Assembly (NCBI GenBank): GCA_039621445.1
Contig: CP154956.1
Coordinates: 27,658,667-27,722,666 of the forward strand
Source: Euglena gracilis
Lineage: Eukaryota > Euglenida > Euglenophyceae > Euglenales
Reading direction: 5' to 3'
DNA length: 64,000 nucleotides
Position numbers and translations under genes: made by a program. Below are positions 54,815 to 64,000 of this stretch, piece by piece. Below the pieces are notes generated by a model that was given only the letters and a program-made list of their open reading frames with translations, searched no databases and had not been told where the DNA came from. Position 1 is the first letter of the stretch. Every line of letters begins with the position of its first letter.

Positions 54815-54945
54815 AGTCACTGTCATTGAGGACAGTGACAGCTCACCGTCACTGTGACAGGACAGTGAGCCACTGTCCTGTCACAGTGGCAGGACAGCAG
54901 CCCAGTGCCGCTGTCCTGCCACTGAGCCAGAACAGTGGCTCACCT
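54815..54945. repeat. Cluster of short palindromes (CACTGTCC family)
   Basis: Successive perfect hairpins: 17-bp arms at 54851-54867/54871-54887 with a 3-base loop, 15-bp arms at 54884-54898/54910-54924 with an 11-base loop, and shorter ones on either side (CACTGTC/GACAGTG, GAGCCA/TGGCTC). Neighbouring arms share a base run, so they could pair in alternative ways. Confidence 0.85.
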
Positions 54946-55013
54946 GCGCCCTCATGTACCGTGCAGATGAGCCACTGTTTCTGTGCCAGGGTCAGACCAC
55001 GGCAAAGCAACGT

Positions 55014-58000
55014 TCAAAAAAAAACTGCAACAGTGGCTCGTCGTCGCAGCTGCGGCGGCTCCCGGGCCGCGGGGCGCGCCCCTTCAATGGCGGTGAGGGG
55101 GCGGGCCGCCTTGTCTTCGATGGAGGTCTTGGCGCGGGTCACCTTCAAAGGGTCGCCGCCCAGTCTGTCCTCCACCGCGCCCATCAGCCCCAGGGCCTGG
55201 AAAAGCAGCGCGGAGATAGCGGAGGCAGTTGAACCCCGGCCAAACTGAGTGCTTCGCGAGGCGGTTGGGCCTGACAAACCCTGTGCCCAATGAACAATGT
55301 GATCAATCCAGCGCAGGCTGAGTTTGACCATCTCCCAGGGTTGTGGGGAGAAAATAGCCAAAAAAGGCCCCTTTTCAGGTGTATTTTCAGGAGTACCTCG
55401 GCCCAGTGCCCACGAACTTTTAGCCGTCTGCCTCCCCCCCCCCCCGGGGGGAGGGTCCAGATCAGGTGACATGGAGTGTCTGCCAGTCTCAGACTGACAC
55501 CCCCGGGTTGCACAGCCACACCTTTGAATTCAGCTGGCCAGTTAGCCTTTTTTCACCGAATGGCATGGTCAGCACTTGCCAACCCATCCCCTGAGAGGGT
55601 CATAAGCCTTTGATGTGCTAACTTGGGGTCAAAAAATTTTGGGGTGACAGCATGACCCTCATCACCCACAAGGGGGTTGGGCCGGGAACCTTCCCTGTCA
55701 CAAACCATATAATTATCCAGACAGAAACTGTCTAAAATTGCAGCACCTGATCCTCACTTTGGATGATAACTTTTGATGATCATTTTTGGTGGGATTTTTC
55801 AACAATAACTCCCAATCTGACAACAACGTGCAACAAATATGCAGCAGATGAAAAAAAGCTAGCTTTTCTCGAAATTTCAAACCCACTGCAAACCAAAAAA
55901 CCCTCGAAGAACCTTTCTGTATTGGAATCAACACCTTTTCAGCTGAGCCACCGTCCTGGAACTCCACGAAGCCGTAAGCACAAGCAGTAATTGACGACTG
56001 CGTGCGAGATACAACTACAGGGTTGTGGGGACACCAACCCAGATCACAGGAAGGGAAAGCCAACGTATAAAAAAAAAGTCCCAGGAGCTGACTACCGGGG
56101 GGGGGGGGATTGGGGCAGGCATTTGCTTAAGGACCCGGGGGGGGGGGAGGTGGCTAGCCAATCGGCTAGACACTGGAAAAAATGGACTAGCTAGAACCCC
56201 CCGGGGGGGGGGGGGGGGTCCGGGGGTCCCCCGGACTGGAAAAAAAAATTCCCCCAGCGCTGTGCGCCGGAGGAAAAATGAGGTTTTTAATAGGTTTCTG
56301 GCTGATTTTGTTCCAAAAATTCCCCAAAAATGGCCAAAAACGGGCATTTTTGGCCATTTTTGGGGGTCCCAAAAATTTTTTTCGGCGGGAAAAAATTTTC
56401 CACTAGCTAGCCCTGCTAGCAGACCCCCCCCCGGGGGGGGGGGGGCTGCTAGAAATCCCACTAGCCAAATTTGGACTAGCTGCAGTCCAGCCCCCCCCCC
56501 CCCCCGGGGGGGGACTGCAATCCCTTAAGCAAATGCCTGGATTGGGGCTAGATAAAATTAGAACCGACAAAATTGGAAGCCGAAAAAAATGGTGCCAAAC
56601 CTGAAAATGGCTCAGAAAAAAATTGGCAGGTTTTTTTGCAGTTCGGGGGGAGAATTTTGCACCATCCACCTGAGCACGCACCAGAGATAAGGGGATAAGG
56701 GGGGAGGGGCAGCTCCTCCCTGGGGGTGGTTGGCCGGTGGTTTCAAAAAAAGGGCCGGAAAAATTTGGCAGGATTTTTGCATGCCAATTTTTTCCCAATC
56801 AATTTTTTTGGCCTCCAATCCCCCCCCCCCGGTAGGGAGAGTGCCTGCCCACAGCAGCAAGCACCTATAGTTGACCCCCAGATTTTCGCCATTTTCGGCC
56901 ATTTTCGGCCATTTTCGGCCATTTTCGGCCATTTTCGGCCATTTTCGGCCATTTTCGTCCATTTTTTCCTATAGGTGGGGGGTAAAGCTGCCTTAAAATT
57001 CTTTCACACCAACAATACATTTGATCATTCAGTCAACATGAAAGCAGCCGTGACAAGCTAACGCATCCAAGGAGGTCCGTTTGGAATGGGGTGCTCGGGG
57101 ATTAAAGAGGTCAAAGAGTTTTTTGTTGCAATATGCAAATGCAAGGTTTTGGGAATAAGCTTCTTTTTTCCTGCCAGAGAGGCTCTTGTCCACTTTGGTC
57201 TTTTTTTTGCTGGGGGTTTTTGGGACGCTTCATGAGAGTGGTTGGCACATGACATATTAACCACAATGGTGGATGGCAACACCAAAACTGGTGCTTTTCT
57301 CTTCAAGCCTCTTGGAGTGGATGCTTTTCACAAACAACTGCCCCTCACCTATTCCAACTTGATACCCCAAGCAACATTGTTTGATGGTGGCACTGGTATA
57401 TCCCATCCACTTGTGTGCAATAAACCTAATGCAGGCATCACACCTTTAACAGAGAAAAAAAAACGCTTCACATACTTTGCCTAATTGCACCTTGTCACCA
57501 CAATTTTCTGAAATGTCATCAAAACCATCGGCTTTGGCCCAAATAACCCATTCGGAGGTGGTTCGTTGAGTAGCATGTGCAAGCAAAGAAAAGCAAACAA
57601 AAGCAAGCAAACAAAAGCAAGCAAACATGTGATTGGTCCATAATGTTGAAATATTGACATCAAATGTGCTCACCCAATGTCTGCATCTTGTTCAACGTCG
57701 CATCTCGCCCAGCATCTACATCTTGTCCAATATCTACATCCATTGCATCAGCAATTTCTGCATCTTGTATGGTGGTATCTTCTCCAGTGTCTGCATCTTG
57801 AACAACGTCTGCATCTTGTCCAATATCTGCATCTTGTCCAGCATCTGCATCTTGTACAGCATTTGCATCTTGTCCAGTGTCTACATCTTGTCCAGTGCCT
57901 GCATCTTGTTCAGCATCTGCATCTTGTCCAGCACCTGCATCTTGTACAGCATCTGCATCTTGTCCAGTGTCTACATCTTGTCCAGTGTCTGCATCTTGTT

Positions 58001-59481
58001 CAGCATCTGCATCTTGTCTAGCATCTGCATCTCACACAGCATCTGCATCTTGTCCAGTGTCAACATCTTGTTCAGTCTGCATTTTGTTCAGCATCTGCAT
58101 CCATTGCATCTTGTCCAGTATCTGTAACCACTGCATCCACTGGCTCCCAACCTAGCAAATGACCACAGAAACCCCCCAAAAAAATGACCACAAAAAAACC
58201 CAAAATTGACCGCAAAAGGCCCCAAAAAGAAATCAAAATGACCTAAAATTGCTTCAAAAACCCTAAACTTGCCCAAAAACGCCAACAATGTCCCCAAAAT
58301 TGTGAAAAATAATCCAAAATCACCAAAATGGCGCAAAATGCCATAAAATGTGCTCATATTGACCCAAATTAGCCCAAAATTTGCCAAATCAGTGCAAAAT
58401 ATCCCCAAAATTAGCAACAATTGATCCAAAATGGCCAACATGGGAGTAATATTGGAAATTTGTGGAGGAATTATTCCAAAAATGGGTTTAATTCATCAAA
58501 ATATACAAAAAAATTGCCAGCATCGCCCTTGTCACCAAATATTTTCTGAAATGCCATCAAAATATCAGCTTTGGCCCAAATAACCCTTTCGGAGGTGGTT
58601 CTTTGAGCAGCATGTGTTGCAGGGCCAGGCATAATAAAAAAAGAAGAGAGGCTGCACAGAGACAAGGATCAGACGCACTGAAAATTGCCCCTCAGGGAAA
58701 AAGAAACTGTTAGGCAAAAAAGAACTCAAAAAAATTTGCAACAAATTTTTTCTCATTTTCGGCCATTTTCGGCCATTTTCGGCCATTTTCGGCCATTTTC
58801 GGCCATTTTCGGGACCCCCACCTATAGAGCCCAAAATTTCATTTTCGGCCATTTTCGGCCATTTTCGGCCATTTTCGGCCATTTTTACTATAGGTGCTTG
58901 CACAGCAGACACAACCCTTGGGGAGTGTCCGTTTTGGGAACTTTGGCACCCGGCTTTCCTTCACCCATTTCCTGGAAAATCGCATTTTTGGGGTCACTTG
59001 TGGCGCTGGGGGGGGGTAGAGAACCACCCGCCCCAAAAGCCCAACAGGCGGGGGGGGTCGAAACCCCCCCAACCTTTCCAGCCTACACCATCCCCCCTGG
59101 GCGGGCAAGAAAGAGCCTATTTATGGCCATTCTTGTGAGACAAAAAGATCTCTCGATGGGAGAGAGACGGCTGTGTTTGTGGGCACAACCCTGCCTGTCC
59201 CCGCAATGCTCTTGGAAGAAGGCTGCCAAATCCATGTTGGCAGGGAAGCAGGGGATGTAGATGGTGCGGTGGGTATGAATGGATGGCCTCGGCCGGAAGC
59301 AGAGCTTTGGTTTTAAAGCACTGATGTGGAGGGTGGCAGGGCACCCTCCAATATAGAGGCCTTCTTAAAACCCTGAGGGGGTCCACCTGGACGCAAAAGA
59401 AAATGGCTTGGAGGTCAGGCCGGTTGCTGGCCTGGTGGCCTGGGCTGTGTTCCAAAAGCCATTAAAAACACCCAAATCTTG
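55014..59481 (-). CDS. RRM-domain protein of CID/Vip1 type, partial gene model
   Basis: Minus-strand exons: A 59481-59387 (acceptor CCCCCCGCAG, donor TCCAG|GTGGAC), a 66-bp intron, B 59320 to about 59190/59195, C 55997-55935 (63 bp; acceptor CGCACGCAG, donor AAAAG|GTGTTG), D 55196-55014 (acceptor CTTTTCCAG, stop TGA). A/B join in phase as ...FSFASSALKPK; C/D join in phase as ...GGSAEK-ALGLMGAV. Exon B has RTIYIPCFP (RNP2) and LAAFFQEHCG; C has AYGFVEF (RNP1); D has LGGDPLKVTRAKTSI, the last strand, whose pattern is typical of plant CID8-13 and Vip1-like RRMs. An RNA-binding role follows from the family. The strand-2 segment between B and C is not found. SALKPKLCFRP before the RRM faintly resembles a PAM2 (poly-A-binding-protein contact) motif. 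Confidence 0.6.
56116..56539. mobile_element. hAT-like MITE, family M, copy M2
   Basis: Perfect 17-bp TIR (CAGGCATTTGCTTAAGG) and a perfect 8-bp target duplication, GATTGGGG (56108-56115 and 56540-56547). The interior has four Cn/Gn palindromes and CTAGCTAGCCCTGCTAG repeats. It lies in the intron between exons B and C of the RRM gene. No coding capacity. Confidence 0.9.
57058..57484. CDS. Conserved exon-like segment inside P2, unknown
   Basis: The counterpart of 42941-43277. The plus frame is open for 80 codons (MAHDILTTMVDGNTKTGAFL...LTEKKKRFTYFA). The minus frame (MKRKAPVLVLPSTIVV...) is open for 82 codons. Neither is recognised; it could be a captured exon on either strand. Confidence 0.2.
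57690..58110. repeat. 18-bp minisatellite in P2
   Basis: About 20 units of GCATCTTGTCCAGCATCT type. On minus the unit encodes G-Q-D-A-D-A and one frame stays open for over 100 codons (about 58000-57680) with Asp/Ala/Gly/Gln repeats; unit variants mostly keep that frame. Confidence 0.75.
58740..58815. repeat. ATTTTCGGCC direct repeats, right module of P2
   Basis: Six 10-bp units followed by GGGACCCCCACCTATAG; the next set of units leads to the right TIR. Matches 44325-44375 in P1. Confidence 0.8.
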
Positions 59482-59517
59482 CTGCGGGGGGAGGGGCTAT
59501 TACTTAGGCAGCGCTAA

Positions 59518-59886
59518 TTGTCCACCCAACTTCGACACTTTTTTGACGCTATTTTTGGGCTGCTTTTGGACCTAAAAAAAAAGCCCGAAATTTCTGATTT
59601 TGAGGTCTCACAAAGCCTTTTGCCCAAAATTTTTGAGAAAGAGTTTGTGTGGTTATCCGCCTCAGCCATTCACGATTGTCTGTGGATTGTGTTCTTTAGG
59701 TATCAGGCTGAAATTGACCAACCCCAGGGGGTGGATGGGGGGTCTCGAAATGCCCTGGAGTGCCTGGGCAGGCAAGCACTACCCCCCCCCCCCCGAGGGG
59801 GGTCGGTGCCTGCTTGGTCGGGGCCAAAAAGTGGTGGGGGGTCACCAACCCTCTTGTTTTTCATCTGTGCTGTGAGGGAATTGTAG
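59518..59886 (+). CDS. Unrecognised plus-strand ORF
   Basis: A 122-codon frame beginning MSTQLRHFFDAIFGLLLDL, with a hydrophobic helical N-terminal half (SQSLLPKIFEKEFVWL), turning Gly/Pro-rich across a poly-C run. It starts 37 bases from exon A of the RRM gene, on the opposite strand. May be chance. Confidence 0.2.
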   Translation: MSTQLRHFFDAIFGLLLDLKKKPEISDFEVSQSLLPKIFEKEFVWLSASAIHDCLWIVFFRYQAEIDQPQGVDGGSRNALECLGRQALPPPPRGGSVPAWSGPKSGGGSPTLLFFICAVREL

Positions 59887-59889
59887 GCA

Positions 59890-61390
59890 CCCAAGGCACC
59901 CAGATCTGACCCCCCTGGAGGGGGTTGTATGGGCATGTGCTTGGGCACTCGGCCAAGGCACTTCCGGTGCCACTTCCCGTGCCGGAAGCCCAGAAAACGC
60001 CGTTTTGGGGCGACCACAGAGGGCTTCTAGGATTCCTAATCACCGTCCAACCAGACGGGGGGGGGGCAAAAGGTTCCCCTCTGTGAACACTCCTTAAAAC
60101 ACCCATTGGACACACTTTGGATATTATCTTTTCAGATAAAATTCCTTTGCCATCAACCCAATGCCTACTCAGAGGTTCACACTTCAAAAAAAAAAAGCCC
60201 TGACCCTGTCCTGGGACCAATAGTATTGGTGGTTGGCTCAGGATGCAGCGTGAACGTCAGATGGCCGTCTTTGAACTGAACACCTGCGACATCCAAAATG
60301 TCAGAAGATGAGTAGAATCAAGGGGGGGGCCAGGGGGTTCAGCGAGCGGGGAGGGGCCTCGCCCCCCCTTGGAGGGAGTGGGGTGGACCCCCCTGTGCCA
60401 AAAATATTCTGGCACAAAGAGCCGTAAATTTTTTGGCCACAAATAAATTCCCAAAATTGCGTTTTTGCGTACCTTTATTGAAAAATTGGACAAAATGTAT
60501 ACCAAAAACTTCATCTTGCCTGGCGAGAAGAAGGGGAGGTCCTGGTCCCAAGGGGGGGGCTAGACCCCTTCCCCGGGGGTGTCTGACCCCCCCCTGCAAA
60601 CCACCGCTCACTTTATACCCTGGGGGGGGGGCCTCCCTGCACAAAAAATCCGCACTGAGCTCGGAAAATTATATTCGGCTCAAAAAAGTCCCAAGAATCG
60701 CGTTTTCACACACTTTTTTGTGCAAAATCAGCCAAAAAATGAACAAAAAATGTTCTTTCCGGAAGGAAACGCTGGAGAAATTTTTTGGGGTTCTGGGCAG
60801 TCCCAGACAAACACCTCCAGGCACTTGGCATTTTGGTGGTGTTGTCGGGATTTGTCGGGAACACTGGAGACGGGGTTCCAGCCACATGATTTTGGAAGAA
60901 TTTGATCCGAGGCAAATGATTATTTTTGGCCACTTTTGCCACTTTTGGCCAACGGTGGCGTAAAATAGGGCCAAAAGTGGCACAAAAAAAAACCAAAGGT
61001 TGCCAAAAGTGGCCTAAAGTGGCCAAAAGTGCCTAGAAAAGGCTTTACAGTGTCAGACTTTCAGTGTGTCACAACCCTTCATGCACCATTTCTTCAATGT
61101 AATCCCATCCAGATAATAATTTCAACCAGCTACTTGACAGTGGGGGGCTTCTTTTTATATCTGTCTATTATCTTTATCTTTATCGAAAAGCAGGAAAACT
61201 TGACAGCTTTTCGATCTTTTTTTCACTATCTGATGGCAATGGTGATTCTGTTGTTGTTGGGCCATAAAAACTTCTGCTCACCGACAACAAGCTTCTTTGA
61301 ACCCCACAACAAATGCTGCTTGGGGCTCATTTTTAAAGATCCCCGGAGACAAAAAAAGGCATAAACAAAGACAGAAAGAAAATTGTCAAC
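59890..61390. other. No recognisable gene; short repeats
   Basis: Contains Cn/Gn runs and, at 60930-61035, several copies of GGCCAAAAGTGG in both orientations. Frames such as 61029-61364 and 60257-60514 show no motifs. The upstream exons of the RRM gene could lie here but I cannot place them. Confidence 0.4.
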
Positions 61391-61399
61391 AACCAGGCC

Positions 61400-61600
61400 A
61401 TCGCTGAAGCACCCGGGGGGGGGGGGTGTCCACTGATTAGCCATTTTGCTAGACACTGAAAAAAAAATGGACTTGCTAGACCCCATCCCATCGGGGGAGG
61501 GGGGTTTGGGGTCTCCCAGACTGGAAAAAATTTTCCTCCGGTGTGTTGCGCTGAGGTGGAAATGAGGTTTTTGATGCGGGCGGTCCTTAAGCAAAAAAAA
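61400..61600. mobile_element. Family M fragment (left half)
   Basis: Aligns with the left half of M2 (TAGCCA, TAGACACTG, ATGGAC, CCCAGACTGGAAAAA, TGCGC, GAAATGAGGTTTT in order), starting from CAGGCCATCGCTGAAGCACCC. It ends near GGTCCTTAAGC with no right TIR. Confidence 0.45.
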
Positions 61601-61679
61601 AAAAAATCCTGTCCCCATACACTTCAACCAAAAAATAAGGAAAAGGGGATTTTGGCCGGGGAAAATTTCTTTGAATTTT

Positions 61680-62550
61680 TTTTTGAAAAATGAACCTAAA
61701 ATACATGGTTTTTTGATGGAAAATCACATTTTTTCCCAAAAAAACTCCAAAATTTTAGGGTTGAAAAATGTTAGTTTTTAGGAGTGTGAGGGTTAGCGTA
61801 CCTACCGCGCGACACAGACCTATAGGCAAGGCATAGAGGCGCAGGGGTCGGGGAAAGGCCCTTTCTTCACCGTCATCACTTAGGGTCAGTTTTCCTATTT
61901 CAGTGGCTTTGTATGAGCATCAAAGAATCACCGAGCCTTGGAAGTTGCTCAAGGAAGAACCCAATGATAAAATTGCCACCAAATTTTGGAACATTCAAAT
62001 TTTAGTGACATTTTTTTCTTGGAAATTTTTTGGATTTTCAGTGGAATTTTTTTGCTTCCAAAATTTTGAGAAATGTTGAAATTTTAGAAGGTGTGAAAAA
62101 AATGGGATTCTGGGGGGTTTTGGGCAACATTTTGGGCAGCATTTTCACCAATTTCGGGAAAACGGGGGATTTGGGCTGAAAATTTTTAGAAAATTTTGAA
62201 AAATGAACCCAAAATACCAGGGGGGAAAAAGCTGCGGCTAGATAAAATTAGAACCGACAAAATTGGAAGCCGAAAAAATTGGTGACTTTTTGATGGAAAA
62301 CCACATTTTTTTCACAGAAAAATCTCAAAGATTTCAGGGTTTAATTTGGTAGTTTTAGGAGGGGGGTGGAAAATAACGAAGGTCAAAAAAAGTGGACCAA
62401 ATTTTGGCAAAGTCAAATTTTACTGACATTTTTTCTCTGCCAAATTTTTTGGATTTTCAATGGCATTTTTTTGCTTCAAAAACCTCTCAAAATCAACATT
62501 TTGAGAAAATGTTGATTTTTTGGAAGGTGTGAAAAATGGGGTTTTGAGGG
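61680..62550. repeat. Tandem duplication, unit about 450-500 bp
   Basis: 61680-62115 and 62196-62550 are collinear (GAAAAATGAACC, TTTTTTGATGGAAAA, ACCAAATTTTGG, TTTTTTGGATTTTCA, GAAGGTGTGAAAAA). The first unit has an extra segment at 61795-61975 of different composition; the second has a 45-bp insert (62231-62280) also found at 56548-56592. Confidence 0.65.
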
Positions 62551-62649
62551 AGTTTTCCTTGCGAAATGGCCATTTTTTGAGGGAAAAGTTCTAAAGTCAT
62601 TTTTTTGGTCATCAAAAAGTGACCTTTTTTAGTTTTTCCAGACGTTTTT

Positions 62650-62760
62650 TTGTTGTGCTTTTTATAAAAAGCATGTTTTTTTAAAAAGAAGTTTTTTTTA
62701 AAAAAAGAACAAGGTTTTTTTTAAAAAAAAACATGTTTTTCTTTAAAAAAAAAACAAGCA
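62650..62760. repeat. T-run/A-run hairpins
   Basis: Successive TTTTTTTTAAAAAAAA inversions with GAAC/GTTC and CATG breaks; can form nested hairpins. Confidence 0.7.
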
Positions 62761-62771
62761 GTCAACCTTGG

Positions 62772-62874
62772 CAAGCACCTATGGTCAAGCCCCAAAATTT
62801 CCCCATTTTAGGCCATTTTAGGCCATTTTAGGCCATTTTAGGCATTTTTAGGCCATTTTAGCTATGGGTGCCTG
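62772..62874. mobile_element. Solo terminal module of the P family
   Basis: CAAGCACCTATGG, a leader, six TTTTAGGCCA-type 10-bp units and then CTATGGGTGCCTG. It has the layout of one P terminal module with variant sequence (TTTTAGGCCA for TTTTCGGCCA). No target duplication seen. Confidence 0.6.
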
Positions 62875-63009
62875 CATATGGGTCCCAAAATGGGTCAAAA
62901 AAACACCCGGCGCCGGAAAATTTTTTCGGCTCCAAAACTGCCCTGGGGGGGGGGGGGCGGTCCTTAAGGGGCGGTCCTTAACTAAAAAAAAAAAAATCCC
63001 GTCCCTTAT

Positions 63010-63652
63010 GGACCGCCCTGTTTTGATGGGCTTTATTTGCTGACTTTATTCCAAAAAAAATGGTGAAAAAAATGGGCATTATTTGGCATTTTGGGGGGTC
63101 CCAAAAAGATTTGGCGATTCGCACCGGTCACTGCAAAAAAAATCCACCAGCTAGCCCTGCTAGTGGACCCCAGGGGGGGGCCCAATTAGAAGCCCCCCGG
63201 GGCTACTATTCGGTCAGTCTGCAGAAATCCCGGGGGCGATTTGGGTACCCTTGTGCGGCCCAAAAAATCTTCGGCGCTTCGCGCCAGGTGTAAAGCCAGG
63301 CTTTTTGGACTTCTGTAGATGTGGAAATCACTCGTTTTTTTTTGTGCTAAGCGTCCTCTGTCCCAACCCTCTCTCACAAAATGGTTCAAAGAACCAAAGG
63401 ATTGGTAAGACTGTGGCAAAAACCCAATTGTTGCATTTGTGTGCTAGCAGTTTGCCAGCGCCTTGAATATGTGCGGCTGCCTGGGGGAGGCTGTTATTTG
63501 GATTTTTGTCAGGAAACCCGGGGGGCTTCTATTTGGGGGGTTACTATTTGGGGGGGGAGGCTTCCAATTGGGGGGGGGGGTTAGCTACAGCAGTCCAGCC
63601 CCCCCGGGGGGGGGGGGGGGGGTACTGTGATCCCTTGAGCAAAAGCCTGTAT
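63010..63652. mobile_element. Family M fragment (right half)
   Basis: Matches the right part of M2 (TTCCAAAAA, GGGCATT, GGGGGGTCCC, CAGCTAGCCCTGCTAG, poly-C/G, CCCTTGAGCAAAAGCCTG). The right TIR variant ends at 63652; no left TIR found. Confidence 0.5.
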
Positions 63653-63654
63653 TC

Positions 63655-64000
63655 CTTTTGGGCACTTCATCCATCCTTTGTCCAAACCTATTCTTCCAAT
63701 TTTTTTTGCAGTGTTGTCAGGATTTGCCGGCATAAGAGGTGCTTGGTCCCAGACACCTCCCTCGGGTGAGCAGGGGGAGGGGTGGTCTGGACTGCCCTCC
63801 CCCCCTTCGAAGAGGAGAGGGGGGGGGTCTGGACCCCTCCCTCACTTTTGGATTCCAGGATTCCCACGTCATTCATTTTGTATCTCTTTTTTTGTGGGAT
63901 ATTGACCTAACCCTATCCCTTTCATTTGCCTCTCAGTTCTTTGTGTGCATGTTGGCATAACCCCAACGCTCCCATCATACATCTCTTTAAGGACCCCGGG
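63655..64000. other. No gene; possible start of another M-like element at the end
   Basis: Short frames only. The last 18 bases (CTCTTTAAGGACCCCGGG) resemble the subterminal CTTAAGGACCCGGGG of M2. Confidence 0.35.

Larger units (their letters stand above)
56858..58900. mobile_element. Non-autonomous hAT-like DNA transposon, copy P2
   Basis: TIR CAAGCACCTATAGT at both ends and a perfect 8-bp target duplication, CACAGCAG (56850-56857 and 58901-58908). Same interior order as P1, about 300 bp longer owing to a larger 18-bp minisatellite and an extra segment near 58450-58560. Terminal modules with direct ATTTTCGGCC repeats sit at 56858-56980 and about 58750-58900. It lies in the intron between exons B and C of the RRM gene. 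No transposase. Confidence 0.85.

Noticed and set aside
61795-61930. A tRNA- or 5S-derived SINE in the odd-composition segment
   Set aside because: No clear A box or B box could be seen.

Overview
This window looks like nuclear DNA of a eukaryote, most likely a protist or alga. I cannot name the organism. The evidence is GT-AG introns with codon phase kept across them, LTR, DIRS-like and non-LTR retroelements, non-autonomous DNA transposons with 8-bp target duplications, many simple repeats, and poly-C/poly-G runs of up to about 23 bases. I found no rRNA, tRNA, CRISPR array or bacterial-style operon.

Layout. 1-8.4 kb: three copies of a retroelement remnant (family A, minus), a small LTR element (2243-3822, target duplication AGGT) and a decayed DIRS-like element (3.8-7.3 kb, minus). 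9.1-10.6 kb: a gag gene remnant on minus with a damaged zinc knuckle. 10.9-11.4 kb: a minisatellite. 12.2-13.7 kb: the C-terminal part of a non-LTR retrotransposon with a restriction-like endonuclease (minus). 14.07-33.6 kb: a mosaic between two diverged LTRs (TGTAC...GTACA), holding broken Ty3/gypsy chromovirus pol pieces, a fourth family A copy, unrecognised Pro/Gln/Ser-rich ORF remnants and a complete, younger nested LTR retrotransposon (24598-30135, minus; tRNA-iMet-like primer site, polypurine tract, one gag-like gene, no pol). 33.6-42.7 kb: two DIRS-like retrotransposons head to head (minus 33.6-36.9, plus 37.1-42.6) with inverted terminal repeats. 42.7-64 kb: two large non-autonomous hAT-like elements (42689-44434 and 56858-58900) with matching TIRs and perfect 8-bp target duplications, two smaller ones (50864-51326 and 56116-56539), and further related fragments.

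Host genes. Between about 48 and 59.5 kb GC-rich islands on the minus strand behave as exons. One set (59481 to 55014) encodes an RNA-recognition-motif protein of the type seen in plant CID proteins and fungal Vip1 relatives. Two hAT-like elements sit in one of its introns. A second chain (54.5 to 51.9 kb) encodes an unrecognised Ala/Pro/Ser/Lys-rich protein; codon phase agrees across three predicted introns, one with a GC donor.

How the parts relate. Most of the window is layered transposon insertions, most of them broken. The nested LTR element has about 98-99% identical LTRs by eye, and the hAT-like insertions keep exact target duplications, so these are the youngest layers. Many pol frames break exactly at homopolymer runs, so part of the apparent decay could be sequencing error.
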